Assembly: GCA_038852315.1 (NCBI GenBank)
Contig: JAWCKF010000001.1
Location: forward strand, 1-64,000
Reading direction: 5' to 3'
Origin: COMBO-56-21 sp038852315
GTDB taxonomy: Archaea > Thermoplasmatota > Thermoplasmata > UBA10834
DNA length: 64,000 nucleotides
Translations under genes and position numbers: made by a program
Part shown: positions 54,812 through 63,598 of the stretch, piece by piece
Layout: each line of letters starts with the position of its first letter
Numbering within the stretch: position 1 is the first letter of the stretch
Notes under the pieces: model-generated
What the model was told of the DNA's origin: nothing
The model's input: the letters and a program-made list of their open reading frames with translations, nothing else
Database searches by the model: none

Positions 54812-56533
54812 GTGCTGAGGAGCGCCTTTTTCGGGGAGCACGGCATACACTTCTCATGCGATCGCGTACGGAGGGAAGGGGGGACGAACTCGAACGCATA
54901 CCTTGCGGCCTTGTTGGTGGTCACGGCCTATGTGACCCTGCTCACAGTGGGTTGTAGGACAGGGCTTTGGAAGAGATTCGGAGTCGTGCTCCTCGGCCCA
55001 GTGATGATGTTCAGGACCAAGCGGGGACGTGGATTCATCGAGAGGGTCGCACGCCCGAGGAGGGTCTGGACAACCCTTGGCAGCCTGGCGGTATTCATCA
55101 CCTCAGCATCAGCAGCCGCCCTCACTGCCTTCCTGGTTCTCCAGGCGGCCGACTCGGCCGAAGAGGGGGCCGCGTTTGAGGTTGAGCCAATCGCTCATGG
55201 AGAGCCGCCTGCCAGGTTTGCCGCGACAGCTCTGTATGTAGTCGTCAGTTTCGCTGCTGCCATCGCAATACACGAACTCGCTCACGGTGTAATGGCCGCC
55301 TCTGCGGGAATAAGGCTGCTCCATACGGGAGTGCTGGTGTTCGTCATACCAGTAGGTGCCTTCGTGGAAACGGACGACGAGGGGCTGAGGAACGCTCCGA
55401 GGAGGAGCAGGCGGAGACTTTACGCCTCAGGCCCCGCCTCGAACCTGGTGATGGCCGGCGTGTTCTTCCTGGTGCTAGTCGGCCTGGTTGGACCGGCAGC
55501 CAGGCCACTGAACCCGGGGGCTGTCGTGACCGACGTTGCCTTGGACTCGCCCGCTGCCGTGTATGGCATCGAGCCATGGGACGAGATTGTTTCGGTGGGC
55601 GGCGCGCCCGTGTTGAACAACACACAGATGCGGCAGGCGTCCTTTGCAGAGCCAGGGGAGCCGGTCAGGGTCGAGATGTTCCGCGGGTCGACGCGTATCA
55701 CGGTGTATGTGCCGGGAGGCGTTGTGATACACGCCGTCTACGAGGGGCCCGGCCACGATGCCGGCCTCAAGCCAGGAATGATAGTGAGGAGCCTGAACAG
55801 AACCTTGATACACACCATCTCCGAGTTCCGGTCGGCAACAGAGAACGCATCCATGCACGAGCCTGTGGAGATCACTGTCTTGAGCTACTATAAGAGCGCC
55901 AACGGAGGGAAGGGGGGCTATCTAGTCAACACTAGCGTCGCGACGGTGAATCTGACCTCCAAGTGGCTCTACTACTGGACGCACTATCCGTGGGCCAACA
56001 GAGAGGAGTACAAGGGCGTCAGCTTCATGGCCGTCTCCGTCTCCCCCCTCGGTGTGTGGACGGAGGACTTGGAGCGCCTGACCTCGCGCGTTGCGAGACC
56101 TTTCGACTCGGGGGAAGACATCATGGAGACCTTCAGGGACTTCGTGGGATTGCCCTTGGCAGGATACTCGCCCGTCACGAACCCCGTGGCCGAGCTGTAC
56201 GGGCCTGGCGGAGTTCTGGGGTTCATGCCTTCGAGCCTTTACTGGACTGTTCTGAATCTGCTTTACTGGCTGTTCTGGGCCAACCTCATGCTGGGCCTGA
56301 CGAACGCGCTGCCAGCGCTGCCCTTCGACGGCGGATACCTCGTGCGGGACCTGCTCAGGGGATTTGCCGCGTGGCGGGGGAGGAGGGTCCCGGGCCTGGA
56401 TGCTACGATAGGAAGGAGGCTGTTCACTGAGGAACGTGTCGACGACATCATGCTGTTCGTGTCAGGGATGCTCGTGTTCCTTGTGGCATATCTGCTTCTC
56501 GAGGGGAATCTCAGGAACGCCCTCGGTGCATGA
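54812..56533 (+). CDS. Site-2 protease with PDZ-like domains
   Basis: M50-family intramembrane metalloprotease, 573 residues. HELAHG in AIAIHELAHGVMAA is the zinc site; NALPALPFDGGYLVRDLL is the second motif. Between them lie a PDZ domain (GAVVTDVALDSPAAVYGIEPWDEIVSV) and a second PDZ-like segment (HDAGLKPGMIVRSLN), both in the loop facing outward in relatives. There are about eight membrane segments. The start is GTG 54812. Being the last gene of the peptide-transport operon hints at a role in clearing signal or membrane peptides (inference). Confidence 0.88.
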   Translation: MLRSAFFGEHGIHFSCDRVRREGGTNSNAYLAALLVVTAYVTLLTVGCRTGLWKRFGVVLLGPVMMFRTKRGRGFIERVARPRRVWTTLGSLAVFITSASAAALTAFLVLQAADSAEEGAAFEVEPIAHGEPPARFAATALYVVVSFAAAIAIHELAHGVMAASAGIRLLHTGVLVFVIPVGAFVETDDEGLRNAPRRSRRRLYASGPASNLVMAGVFFLVLVGLVGPAARPLNPGAVVTDVALDSPAAVYGIEPWDEIVSVGGAPVLNNTQMRQASFAEPGEPVRVEMFRGSTRITVYVPGGVVIHAVYEGPGHDAGLKPGMIVRSLNRTLIHTISEFRSATENASMHEPVEITVLSYYKSANGGKGGYLVNTSVATVNLTSKWLYYWTHYPWANREEYKGVSFMAVSVSPLGVWTEDLERLTSRVARPFDSGEDIMETFRDFVGLPLAGYSPVTNPVAELYGPGGVLGFMPSSLYWTVLNLLYWLFWANLMLGLTNALPALPFDGGYLVRDLLRGFAAWRGRRVPGLDATIGRRLFTEERVDDIMLFVSGMLVFLVAYLLLEGNLRNALGA

Positions 56534-56642
56534 GGGGAGGACCTTCCCTGCTAGGGAACGAGTAGTTGTGCTTGGAGCACGATAAGACGATGACTACACC
56601 GCCAGATAGTATAATGGCTCCGCCCGTCATTCTCCGCGTGCC

Positions 56643-57188
56643 ATGGCCCTGAGGATGACTTGGACGAGGAGGGCACTCGACCTGCCCGAGCACGTAAGGG
56701 GGGAACTGGCGCGCAGGCTCAATCGGCTTCACAGGTACTTTCCGGAGGTTAGAGGGGGCGTGCGCATAGGCATCACGAGATCACTTGAAGGGTTCGCCTT
56801 CCAGTCCGATGAGGGCGATGCCAAGCTGATGCTGGAGGTCCGCCGGCGCAGGAACGGCGGCTGGAAGCTGCCTACGTACTGGACGTTGGGGCACGAGCTG
56901 ATGCACCTCGCGCAGTTCAACAGCTCGGGCATTCCCCAGGGGGAACGGGCGTGCGATGTCTTCGCGCTGGCCCGACTTCCTCCGAGGTTCATAGACGAGG
57001 CTCCCAGCTACCTGGTCGTACCCCGGGGGTGCAGAGGGTGCTGGACCAGACGCCACGCGAGGCTCGCGCATGATGTCGCCAAAGAGGCCGTGGCGCTTCG
57101 GAGCGGGGGGCTCAAACGATACGCGGTTTGGTGGGAACGCGAGTTCAACTGGCGTGCGGGTAGGAGCAACTTACGCGCGACACGATAG
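56643..57188 (+). CDS. HExxH metallopeptidase-like protein
   Basis: A 181-residue cytosolic protein rich in Arg. TLGHELMHLAQF carries a canonical zincin HExxH, and EAPSYLVVPRGC holds a downstream Glu that could be the third ligand. CRGCW is a single CxxC. It is short, like SprT or ImmA-type domains, but the rest does not clearly match either. A TATA element AGTATAATGG (56605-56614) is near ATG 56643. A protease is likely; the target is unknown. Confidence 0.65.
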   Translation: MALRMTWTRRALDLPEHVRGELARRLNRLHRYFPEVRGGVRIGITRSLEGFAFQSDEGDAKLMLEVRRRRNGGWKLPTYWTLGHELMHLAQFNSSGIPQGERACDVFALARLPPRFIDEAPSYLVVPRGCRGCWTRRHARLAHDVAKEAVALRSGGLKRYAVWWEREFNWRAGRSNLRATR

Positions 57189-57214
57189 CATGACCCCCCT
57201 CCCTCGTGGTGAAC

Positions 57215-57901
57215 TTAGTGCGTCGACGGGGGTTGGACCTCCGGCGGCGTCCTGCCCTTCTTGGCGGCGATCCTGTATCTCAGCGCGATGACTGAAACAA
57301 TCGTGACCGGCACAATGACCGCTATGCACACCGCCGTGCCGATCCAAGTCGTTTCCCACGGAACGAACTCCTTGCGAGTGTCGAAGTCCTTCAGGTTCTC
57401 ACTGTACGCGTTGCTCTTCACACGGATGTCGTCTGAGTAATAGACGCCCACGCCGATCTCGCATCTGCTGATGTAGTTGGCTATCACCGAGCAGTCGTTG
57501 CTGAACGAGACTGTGACGCCGATGCCGCAGTCGGATATCTCGCAGTTCTCAATAATGGCGTTCGACACGTTGTAGAGCACGACGCCGTTGCTGCAGTTGC
57601 TCAGATGACAGCTCCTTATCACCAGATGGGCCTTCGTGTTGTGGATAGATATCCCGATAACACGGCTGGATGGCGAGATCTCCAAACCCTCGATCACGTA
57701 CGGATCGGATGATGTGCCAGAACCGCCGGAGACAGCGCTCACACCCGGCCAGTCATCGTCGCCCATCACCGAGACGGGACCTGACGGGACGAGGCCCGAG
57801 TACCCGCTCGTGATGGCCGGCACCAGAGCTAGCGCTGAGATCACGGCAGCAAGGCAGTATCCGAGAAATGCGGTGTTCGCGGGTATGATCCAAGTGCGCA
57901 T
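57215..57901 (-). CDS. NosD-like parallel beta-helix membrane protein
   Basis: A 228-residue secreted protein from ATG 57901. A signal-type helix (about 8-30) is followed by GTSSDPYVIEGLEI, the entry sequence of archaeal NosD/PbH1 proteins, and four to five beta-helix rungs (HNTKAHLVIRSCHLSNCSNG, NAIIENCEISDC, CSVIANYISRCEIG). A C-terminal membrane helix (about 183-207) and basic tail close it. It is much shorter than usual NosD-like proteins. A TATA element TTTTATG is about 28 nt before the ATG. Confidence 0.82.
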   Translation of the reverse strand: MRTWIIPANTAFLGYCLAAVISALALVPAITSGYSGLVPSGPVSVMGDDDWPGVSAVSGGSGTSSDPYVIEGLEISPSSRVIGISIHNTKAHLVIRSCHLSNCSNGVVLYNVSNAIIENCEISDCGIGVTVSFSNDCSVIANYISRCEIGVGVYYSDDIRVKSNAYSENLKDFDTRKEFVPWETTWIGTAVCIAVIVPVTIVSVIALRYRIAAKKGRTPPEVQPPSTH

Positions 57902-57934
57902 CCGTGAGCCATAGGCACAGAGGGCATAAAACAC

Positions 57935-58138
57935 CTTCTGGTGTGGCGCATCTTAACAAGGCCGGACCACCACACGCATCCTTCCCGCCCCGGTCGATAC
58001 CCGAGTTCAATCCGCTTCTGCCTCCCCCCTTTGTTCGGACGTTGATGTTGCTCGCCGTCTCTGTTGCTAGACGGAGCGGACGGCCCATGCCGGAGCCGCA
58101 AGAAGCCTTCCTGATTCGGCTGCCACAAGGACAAGAAG
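57935..58138. other. Intergenic region without a gene
   Basis: About 200 nt between the NosD-like promoter and tRNA-Arg. CTTGTTGCGG-like repeats are absent and frames are short and unlike genes. It may hold the 3' trailer of the tRNA. Confidence 0.4.
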
Positions 58139-58213
58139 CGGGCGTGAAGGGATTCGAACCCTTGACCACTTGCTTAGGAGGCAAGTGCCATATCCTGACT
58201 AGGCCACACGCCC
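58139..58213 (-). tRNA. tRNA-Arg (anticodon CCT)
   Basis: A complete cloverleaf of 75 nt. Acceptor GGGCGTG pairs with CACGCCC; the D stem is GCC/GGC; anticodon stem CTTGC/GCAAG holds loop CTCCTAA with anticodon CCT; T stem AAGGG/CCCTT holds TTCGAAT; the discriminator is G. CCA is not encoded and no intron is seen. It reads AGG, the main Arg codon of the genes here. A TATA box (TTTATATA, about 58245-58252) lies upstream. Confidence 0.95.
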
Positions 58214-58280
58214 TCGGCGAGACCTTCTAGCACTATTCCTCCGGAGGTATATAAACTGGTTCCGAGTATCGATGTGGGTC

Positions 58281-59144
58281 TCAGGTGCTCCTTCTATCCT
58301 CCTCGGTCAGCTCCTCGGGGGCTCTCTCCTCCGACTTCTTCTCCTGGGACTCAACAGGTTCCGAAGGTCGGCCCTCCTCCTTGCCTTCTTCGCGCTGCTC
58401 CTTCTTGGGCCTCTCGTACTCCTCGACGAAGGATATCCTATCAGCATCGAGAACCTCGCGCAGATCAGTCAGAAGCCTGTACTTCGCGATCATCCAGCGC
58501 TGGTCATACTTGCACGAGTCCGAGAGCTTGATCCTGAAGTCCTTGCCGTGGTGCTCGACCTCGAACCCCTCTGAAGTCCCGTAGGCCGACCTGATGAGGA
58601 GTTTCACGATCTCGGTCGGCTTTGTGGGCTTCTCGACGATCTTGTACCTGTACCTCAGCGTCCGCCCGGCAAGCCTGTTGTTGAAGTCCAGCCTGACCCT
58701 GCCCGCCGTGACCGCCGTGATTATCGCCGGCTTACCCTTCACGGTGACCTCTAGCCCCACCCTCGGCTCGATCTCCTGCTTGACGAACTCCCGCAGAGGG
58801 CGTAGCTCCACGAGCTTCGGGTTCCTCGGCCCAGCGGCCTTCTCCGGAGGAATGATGACCTCCACCTCCTTGCCTATCTCGGCCTTCAGCATCGATTCAT
58901 CGAGCCCCGGGAAGAGTCTGCCTTTGCCGACGATCAGCGGTTGTGGTCCGTAGGTCATCTTCTCGTTGTAGATGTTGTTCTCTTTGGCCCTCTCCTCGCT
59001 GGTAGTGTCGAACAACTCGTTGCTGTCGTGTATCCAGGCATCGAACTCAGCCAGAACAACATCGCCCTCTTTGACGTGGACCCCGGCCGCGTCCGTGTGG
59101 CCGCCCTTTCCGTGGTGCTTGTCCGCACCCTCCTCCTCACTCAT
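58281..59144 (-). CDS. FKBP-type peptidyl-prolyl isomerase, long SlyD-like form
   Basis: A 287-residue archaeal FKBP, prolyl isomerase and chaperone. VKEGDVVLAEFDAWIHDSNELFDTT opens the FKBP core; VGKGRLFPGLDESMLKAEIG holds the active-site turn. An IF (insert-in-flap) domain lies at VGLEVTVKGKPAIITAVTAGRVRLDFNNRLAGRTL, closing with the core strand YRYKIV. About 120 extra residues and a Glu/Lys-rich tail follow. A His-rich start (DKHHGKGGH) could bind metal. ATG 59144 has an SD GGTGAG; the frame opens earlier at 59192. Confidence 0.9.
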   Translation of the reverse strand: MSEEEGADKHHGKGGHTDAAGVHVKEGDVVLAEFDAWIHDSNELFDTTSEERAKENNIYNEKMTYGPQPLIVGKGRLFPGLDESMLKAEIGKEVEVIIPPEKAAGPRNPKLVELRPLREFVKQEIEPRVGLEVTVKGKPAIITAVTAGRVRLDFNNRLAGRTLRYRYKIVEKPTKPTEIVKLLIRSAYGTSEGFEVEHHGKDFRIKLSDSCKYDQRWMIAKYRLLTDLREVLDADRISFVEEYERPKKEQREEGKEEGRPSEPVESQEKKSEERAPEELTEEDRRST

Positions 59145-59333
59145 TGAAATCTCACCGCTGGTGCGCGTTCTGTGTGGATACTCAGCTGCCATTTAAAGCT
59201 TCCGCAATTATCGGCTGGTTCCAGGAAAAGCAACTGGGTGAGCTGGATGCAGCGAGGTGCCGAAACTGGGAGATCCGTTCGCCTGTGAAAAGCTATATCC
59301 GAACGCCCTCATTACTCAGCGCAGCGGATCCGT

Positions 59334-59406
59334 GCCACCGTAGCTCAGCCGGAAGAGCAGCTGACTTGTAATCAGCAGGTCGGGAGTTCGAATCTCCCCG
59401 GTGGCT
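59334..59406 (+). tRNA. tRNA-Thr (anticodon TGT)
   Basis: A complete cloverleaf of 73 nt. Acceptor GCCACCG pairs with CGGTGGC; the D stem is GCTC/GAGC; anticodon stem GCTGA/TCAGC holds loop CTTGTAA, anticodon TGT (reads ACA); T stem GGGAG/CTCCC holds TTCGAAT; the discriminator is T. CCA is not encoded and there is no intron. A TATA element AGCTATATC is at about 59291-59299. Confidence 0.95.
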
Positions 59407-59455
59407 CTTAAGCGAACCGGGAGAACGACTACCTGGCTGGCGCGAACAACCAACG

Positions 59456-59521
59456 TCAATATATAAGCCTGGAATCGATGCACTTTCGGACGGGCTTCAG
59501 CGGTGCGAGCCCCGGAGGAGT
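59456..59521 (+). promoter_or_regulatory. Promoter and SD of the FG-GAP/Ig surface gene
   Basis: TATA box AATATATAAG is at about 59457-59466 and SD GGAGGAGTGG at about 59515-59524, just before ATG 59528. The leader is about 40 nt. Confidence 0.5.
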
Positions 59522-59527
59522 GGTTGG

Positions 59528-62500
59528 ATGAGACCAGGTTCAGTAGACAGAACAGTGTCATCGCTTCTGGCAGTCTGTGCAATCTTATCGTCCATGACGC
59601 TGGCCTTGCCTGGATGCGCAGAGGGTGCGACGGTGTACGGCAACGCAAGCGAGTACGTGGACGGGAACGAGGCGATGCAGAATCTCGGACGGTCAGTGGC
59701 ACTCGCGGACGTGAACCTGGACGGCATATCAGATCTCGTGGTAGGTGCACCATACACTACAGCAGGGGGGATGAGGAACGCTGGTTCCGTGGTGATCTAC
59801 GCCTCGGCCGCAGGCGTTCCCATGGCCAATGTCATCGTGATCAACGGGACATCCTCATGGGACCTGTTCGGCTGGACAGTGGCGGACGTTGGCGATATCA
59901 ACGGAGATGGCGCACACGACCTGGCCATTGGAGCGCCCTTGGCGGACCCGGGCGGGAGAGCGGACGCGGGCACCGTCTATCTGTTCTTCGCCTGGGCCGG
60001 CTTTGACGGCACCTGCAATTCAACCATAGAGGGTGCGAACGAGGGCGAGGAGCTAGGGTTCGCGCTTTCCGCCGCTGGGGATATCAACAAGGATGGCTTC
60101 GACGACCTGATCGCAGGAGCGCCGTTCTACACTTCAGGGACTTTGGCGGAGGCTGGCAGGGTCTACATCTACTACGGAGGATCCCCCATGGACAAGAACC
60201 CTGACAGGACCTTCACAGGCAGCTCTGCGGGAGCGCACCTGGGGTGGAGCGTCTCCGGCGGAGCGAGCGTGGACGGCGACACCAAGATGGATGTGGTTGC
60301 GGGCGCTCCGGGGCAGGGAACCGCTGGGGCTGCGTACGTGATCAGAAACCTAGACAGGACCAATCCGACTGTTACGGTTGTCACGGGCAAGAGAGCATAT
60401 GAGAACTTCAGCTTCTCCGTAGCTCTCGTACCAGACCTGAACGGCGATCTCATCGGGGACATCGCCATAGGTGCTCCCACGAACAGCGACAACGGCTCCT
60501 GCGCGGGGGCCGTTTACGTGCTCTTCGGCAGCTCGAAGTTCAACACTGTGGTGGACATGACGCTCACGGGCGCTCCTGACGAATGGTTCGGGTGGGCTGT
60601 TGTCTCGGGCGACATGCGCGAGGACGGTGTGTCGGATCTGCTGGTTGGCGCCCCGAACAGCCGGCTGAACGAGACCGCCGTCGGACGAGCGTACGTCTAC
60701 TTCGGCGGGGCGAGCATATCCGAAGCTCCGAACATGACCCTCGTTCCGGATAGCGGAGCGAGCTTCTTCGGGGGGAGCCTCGCTGTCGGGCCGAACATGA
60801 CTGGCGATCCTGCACCTGACTACGCTGTAGGCGATCCACTGTTCAACGTACCCGGATATCCGAACGCGGGAAGGGTGTACCTCTACTCCGGTGTACATGT
60901 GGTCGTCCCGAAGAACCCGGTGGTCAAGGGGCATGTGTACATACCTGGCACGACCGTCGGCCTATCAGGGTTCACCGTCACGCTCGAGTCCGACAACAAC
61001 GCCTATTCGACGACCACAGACTCGTCTGGGGCCTATGAGCTCATGGCCATACCTGGCACATACTGGCTGAACGTCTCGAGGACGGGATACGTGCCCAACT
61101 CGACGACCATCACCCTCGCCACAAACGAGGTAGCAGTCCTGGATTTCTACCCCTTGACTGTGCCCTATGTCCGAGGGACTGTGAGGGACGCCGTCAGTTC
61201 CACCGCACTCAGAGGAGCGACAGTGGCCCTGTACGCAGGCGGCGGACTCAAGGCGTGGATGACCACGCCCGCGAACGGCTCGTACTGGTTCTGGCTGCCC
61301 GAGGATCTGGTGCCGCCGGTCGGCGGGTCTGTCACGGTCACCGTCGCCGCCTGGAGCTCGATGCATTACACCTCCTCGACCGACATCATCCTGGCAAGGA
61401 ACGACTCAGTGGTGAGCAGTTTCGCCCTTGACAGGTTCCCAGTCGTCACGGGTTCTGTCCGCGACGCCCTCTTCCTCTCGGCTATCAGGAACGCGCTCGT
61501 GACGGCGAACCAGGGCGCGTCCGTCCTCGCGGCGACCGTCACGGACATCAGAGGGGAATACGAGATCGTTGCAGTCAATGCGACCGCTGGGTCGCTGTAC
61601 CTGAACGTCACCGCCTCTGGCTATTTCAGACAGACGGGCTCGGTCGCCGTTGAGAAGAACGGCACCTACACGCTGAACTTCATACTCCAGGTGGACAACG
61701 CGCCGCCCAGCTCGCAGCTGGCTACCCTGCCCCAGTATGTCACCACCGAGAACTTCACAATCTCCGCCACCGCCACTGACTTGAACGGCATCAAGGAGGT
61801 GCAGCTGTGGTACAGACTCGGCAGCTCAGGAGCGTACGCCAAGTACGGGTCCGACTACGAGCCTCCCTACGTGTTCACATTCACGTCTTCGGCCGCCGGG
61901 GGGGACGGGCTCTACGAGTTCTACTCCTTGGCGGTGGACCTCGCTGACAACACCGAGCCCGCCCCTGCGACGAACGACACGTGGACTTTCGTGGACGCCC
62001 ATGCGCCGGAGCTGGCTGTGTCTGAGCCCTCCGAAGGTGCAATCCTGCCTGTCTCGACCGTCGCGGTTGTGTGGTCCGGCAGCGACTCCGGCTCGGGCAT
62101 CGTCAAGTACGAGGTCAAGCTCGACTCCGGGGAATGGGTCGACAAGGAGCTCTCCACCTCTCACGAGTTCGCATCGGTAGGAGACGGACCGCACACGGTG
62201 ACCGTCAGGGCCAGCGACTTCGCCGGGCTGCAGAGGGAGATATCTGTGCATATAACGGTCGACACGCGCGCGCCCACCTCTGCCATGTCGGCACTGCCCT
62301 CCGTCACAGCCTCCTCCAACCTGACGCTGGCCGCGACTGCCACCGACCTGAACGGCATCAAGGAGGTGCAGTTCTGGTACAGGTACGGCGGCAGCGGGGG
62401 TTTCTCGCTCCTGGGGAGCGACGACTCCCCGCCGTATGAGCTTGCGTTCAGCGCGGAGGACCACGAGGGCGACGGCCTGTATGAGTTCTACTCGCTCGCC

Positions 62501-63538
62501 GTAGACCTCGCTGGCAACGGTGAGACCGCGCCCGCCGGGAACAAGTCATGGACGATAGTAGACACCGCGCTGCCGCTACTGACGATCACATGGCCGGTTC
62601 AGGGCGGCACCGTGGGAACAGCCTCCCTCACGGTGAACTGGACCGCCAGCGACTCCGCCTCAGGCATATGGAAGTACTGGATCAGACTCGACGACGGCCC
62701 GTGGGTCGAGCTCCTGAACTCGTCGACCCAGATGTCGGTCCAGGTCGAGGTGACGCATGGGGAGCACACGATCAATGTCACCGCAACCGACAGAGCTGGA
62801 TGGAACAGGTCTGTCTCGGTCACGTTCGGTGTTGACCTGAACCCACCCGTTGTGACCATCACAACGCCCCTTGAAGGGCAGAGCTTGGCGAGTGCGGCTA
62901 TCACGCTCCGCTGGTCTGCCTCCGACCAGGATTCAGGCATCGCATCTGTCGAAGTCAGCAGGGACGGGGTCGCGTGGCTCCAGGTGGGCGTGGCCGACAC
63001 GGAGTACACGTTCTCCGCGCCTGCGGGGCTGCCCGAAGGTGAGCACACTGTCTGGATCAGAGTGACGGACAGAGGCGGCCTGGCGACCTATCGCTCGGCC
63101 ACCGTCACGCTCGACAGGACTCCTCCGGTCGTCGCGATAACATATCCCCTGGACGGCGATACCGTTCGGCGGTCGACCATAACGGTCCGATGGCAGATGG
63201 CCGATTCGGGGAGCGGCGTCAAGACCGCCTACGTGTCTATCGACAAGGGCGTAATGCAGAACATCGGCGATGTGAGCTCGTTCGAGCTTTCGGACCTGAC
63301 TGACGGAGAGCACGAGGTCAGGGTAAGGGTCGTGGACGAAGCGGGCAACGCGCAGGAGGTGTCGGTTAGCTTTACCGTTGACACTGGCGCGCGCATCAGC
63401 ACGCTCCTCATCGGGGGCATCGCGATCGCCGTGATCGCTGCGGCTGCCATCGGCGCCGCACTGATGATGCGGAAGAAGAGGCCGGGAAAAGGTGAAGCGC
63501 CCGACGCAAGCTTGAAGGCCGGGGAGAACGAACCGTAG
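59528..63538 (+). CDS. Integrin-like FG-GAP propeller / Ig-repeat surface protein
   Basis: A 1336-residue secreted and anchored protein. A signal peptide (about 1-35, ALPGCAEGA) is followed by seven FG-GAP blades (to about 450), e.g. DVNLDGISDLVVGAP and DINGDGAHDLAIGAP, one full seven-bladed propeller with DxNxDG calcium loops. Three carboxypeptidase-regulatory-like domains follow (about 460-720). Six or so Ig-like domains then repeat GDGLYEFYSLAVDLA and TVDTRAPTS-type links. A membrane helix (IAIAVIAAAAIGAALMM) and basic tail end it. A likely adhesin or cell-surface receptor. Confidence 0.9.
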   Translation: MRPGSVDRTVSSLLAVCAILSSMTLALPGCAEGATVYGNASEYVDGNEAMQNLGRSVALADVNLDGISDLVVGAPYTTAGGMRNAGSVVIYASAAGVPMANVIVINGTSSWDLFGWTVADVGDINGDGAHDLAIGAPLADPGGRADAGTVYLFFAWAGFDGTCNSTIEGANEGEELGFALSAAGDINKDGFDDLIAGAPFYTSGTLAEAGRVYIYYGGSPMDKNPDRTFTGSSAGAHLGWSVSGGASVDGDTKMDVVAGAPGQGTAGAAYVIRNLDRTNPTVTVVTGKRAYENFSFSVALVPDLNGDLIGDIAIGAPTNSDNGSCAGAVYVLFGSSKFNTVVDMTLTGAPDEWFGWAVVSGDMREDGVSDLLVGAPNSRLNETAVGRAYVYFGGASISEAPNMTLVPDSGASFFGGSLAVGPNMTGDPAPDYAVGDPLFNVPGYPNAGRVYLYSGVHVVVPKNPVVKGHVYIPGTTVGLSGFTVTLESDNNAYSTTTDSSGAYELMAIPGTYWLNVSRTGYVPNSTTITLATNEVAVLDFYPLTVPYVRGTVRDAVSSTALRGATVALYAGGGLKAWMTTPANGSYWFWLPEDLVPPVGGSVTVTVAAWSSMHYTSSTDIILARNDSVVSSFALDRFPVVTGSVRDALFLSAIRNALVTANQGASVLAATVTDIRGEYEIVAVNATAGSLYLNVTASGYFRQTGSVAVEKNGTYTLNFILQVDNAPPSSQLATLPQYVTTENFTISATATDLNGIKEVQLWYRLGSSGAYAKYGSDYEPPYVFTFTSSAAGGDGLYEFYSLAVDLADNTEPAPATNDTWTFVDAHAPELAVSEPSEGAILPVSTVAVVWSGSDSGSGIVKYEVKLDSGEWVDKELSTSHEFASVGDGPHTVTVRASDFAGLQREISVHITVDTRAPTSAMSALPSVTASSNLTLAATATDLNGIKEVQFWYRYGGSGGFSLLGSDDSPPYELAFSAEDHEGDGLYEFYSLAVDLAGNGETAPAGNKSWTIVDTALPLLTITWPVQGGTVGTASLTVNWTASDSASGIWKYWIRLDDGPWVELLNSSTQMSVQVEVTHGEHTINVTATDRAGWNRSVSVTFGVDLNPPVVTITTPLEGQSLASAAITLRWSASDQDSGIASVEVSRDGVAWLQVGVADTEYTFSAPAGLPEGEHTVWIRVTDRGGLATYRSATVTLDRTPPVVAITYPLDGDTVRRSTITVRWQMADSGSGVKTAYVSIDKGVMQNIGDVSSFELSDLTDGEHEVRVRVVDEAGNAQEVSVSFTVDTGARISTLLIGGIAIAVIAAAAIGAALMMRKKRPGKGEAPDASLKAGENEP

Positions 63539-63598
63539 GTCCGCAGTGACGTGCGCAACCTGCAGGGCAGGCCATGCTGGCAACAGCCGACGGCTCCG

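Noticed and set aside
56590..56652. 20-codon frame before the HExxH gene
   Set aside because: It spans that gene's TATA box and start; no SD and no coding signature.
58139..59406. tRNA-linked integration site
   Set aside because: Neither tRNA has a flanking direct repeat of its 3' end, an integrase gene or a change in composition nearby.
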